Below, one piece after another: positions 63,707 to 64,000 of a stretch of DNA of 64,000 nt; position 1 is the stretch's first letter; each line of letters begins with the position of its first letter. The stretch lies in contig CANOBT010000002.1 of the NCBI GenBank assembly GCA_947564305.1, positions 44,864 through 108,863 on the forward strand. The letters are read 5' to 3'. The stretch comes from an uncultured Lachnospiraceae bacterium (GTDB lineage: Bacteria > Bacillota_A > Clostridia > Lachnospirales > Lachnospiraceae). Position numbers and translations under genes: made by a program. The notes beneath the pieces are model-generated. The model did not search any database and was not told the origin of the DNA. It saw only the letters and a list, made by a program, of their open reading frames with translations.

Positions 63707-63920
63707 TCATCTCCGTTTCACTATAAGAAATGCAGCTTATACTGATTACAACAAATATTGTAATTCCTGAAAAGCTGCATTCTGAGCACAAAGGTTTTCT
63801 TTTGGCATTAAAATCACTCCTGCCTGTTATATGATTATGAAATATTTATATAGATGACTTTTAAACTTCGGGATATAATGATATCATGAATACAGTAGAA
63901 TGGCAGGGAAGGAGAAAGCG
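63707..63920. other. Intergenic region with a -10 box
   Basis: AT-rich leader between the divergent AraC gene and a plus-strand start at 63921. It contains a perfect TATAAT (63875-63880) followed by the palindrome ATGATATCAT (63879-63888). A good -35 is not evident. No RNA gene was recognised. Confidence 0.45.
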
Positions 63921-63977
63921 ATGACAGAACAAGAAAGAATGAAAAGTTACTGTTCAGAGGGTAACCTAGACGCATGA
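63921..63977 (+). pseudogene. Short, probably interrupted reading frame at the window edge
   Basis: ATG 63921 has a strong Shine-Dalgarno (GGAAGGAG) and a promoter-like region upstream, yet the frame closes after 18 codons. The peptide begins 'MTEQERM', like the N-terminus of maltose/galactoside O-acetyltransferases. Directly after, GTTACTGTTCAGAGGGTAAC appears, a small inverted repeat sharing the GTTACTGTTCA word of 51820. The gene may be broken by a repeat insertion, but only 80 bp are visible. Confidence 0.35.
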
Positions 63978-64000
63978 TCGAATTTTCTATTAGTAAAAAC

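Overview
This window comes from the chromosome of a low-to-moderate GC, spore-lineage Clostridia, most likely a gut Lachnospiraceae. The evidence is an alpha/beta SASP-like spore protein, AddAB in place of RecBCD, a T-box leader on a tRNA synthetase, a CIRCE/HrcA site on htpG, GPH-type sugar transporters, and gene neighbourhoods typical of that family. I found no rRNA, tRNA, CRISPR array or intact insertion sequence.

Layout. 1-4.1 kb: the C-terminal end of a beta-helix-like protein, a LysR regulator with metY (O-acetylhomoserine sulfhydrylase), and a coiled-coil protein built on 33-bp tandem repeats. 4.2-11.3 kb: addB-addA. 11.4-14.1 kb: a self-regulated padR/HAAS/DUF4097/PspC envelope operon. 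14.2-21.0 kb: a SASP, a GT26-like protein, a PucR-type regulator and the division/peptidoglycan cluster ftsE-ftsX-M23-S41. 21.0-27.5 kb: a T-box-controlled archaeal-type AspRS, a zinc-ribbon membrane protein and gatCAB, which together look like indirect Asn-tRNA (and possibly Gln-tRNA) synthesis. 27.5-29.9 kb: htpG with acidic linkers. 29.9-34.2 kb: a palindromic repeat array, a GH13 alpha-glucosidase with its GPH transporter, and a flavodoxin-ferredoxin. 34.4-38.5 kb: a probable 6S RNA, a YihY protein, and a FIST sensor paired with a soluble MCP-like protein and a C39-like protein.

38.6-49.7 kb is accessory in character. It holds an AT-rich orphan, a DUF4143 ATPase, and a Y-family polymerase (UvrX-like), YolD and UvrA2 cassette. 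That cassette is split between uvrX and yolD by about 3.2 kb carrying an aldo/keto reductase and an AAA-ATPase-like gene, bounded by a 22-bp direct repeat. An RpiR regulator follows.

49.8-55.9 kb is a self-contained phosphotransferase cluster: beta-glucoside EIIBCA, 6-phospho-beta-glucosidase, an HPr with Lys in place of the regulatory Ser46, an inorganic pyrophosphatase and enzyme I. 56-58 kb holds a DMT exporter with a MarR-GNAT fusion behind a promoter embedded in a perfect 64-bp palindrome. 58.1-63.7 kb, on the minus strand, is a plant-glycan operon (GH43, GH5, GPH transporter) next to an AraC regulator.

The most notable points are the split uvrX/yolD junction, a dispersed palindromic repeat family (one copy encodes the last residues of the GH13 enzyme), the cytosolic FIST/MCP pair, the HPr Ser46-to-Lys change, and the nested palindromic promoter. 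None can be called new without database searches.
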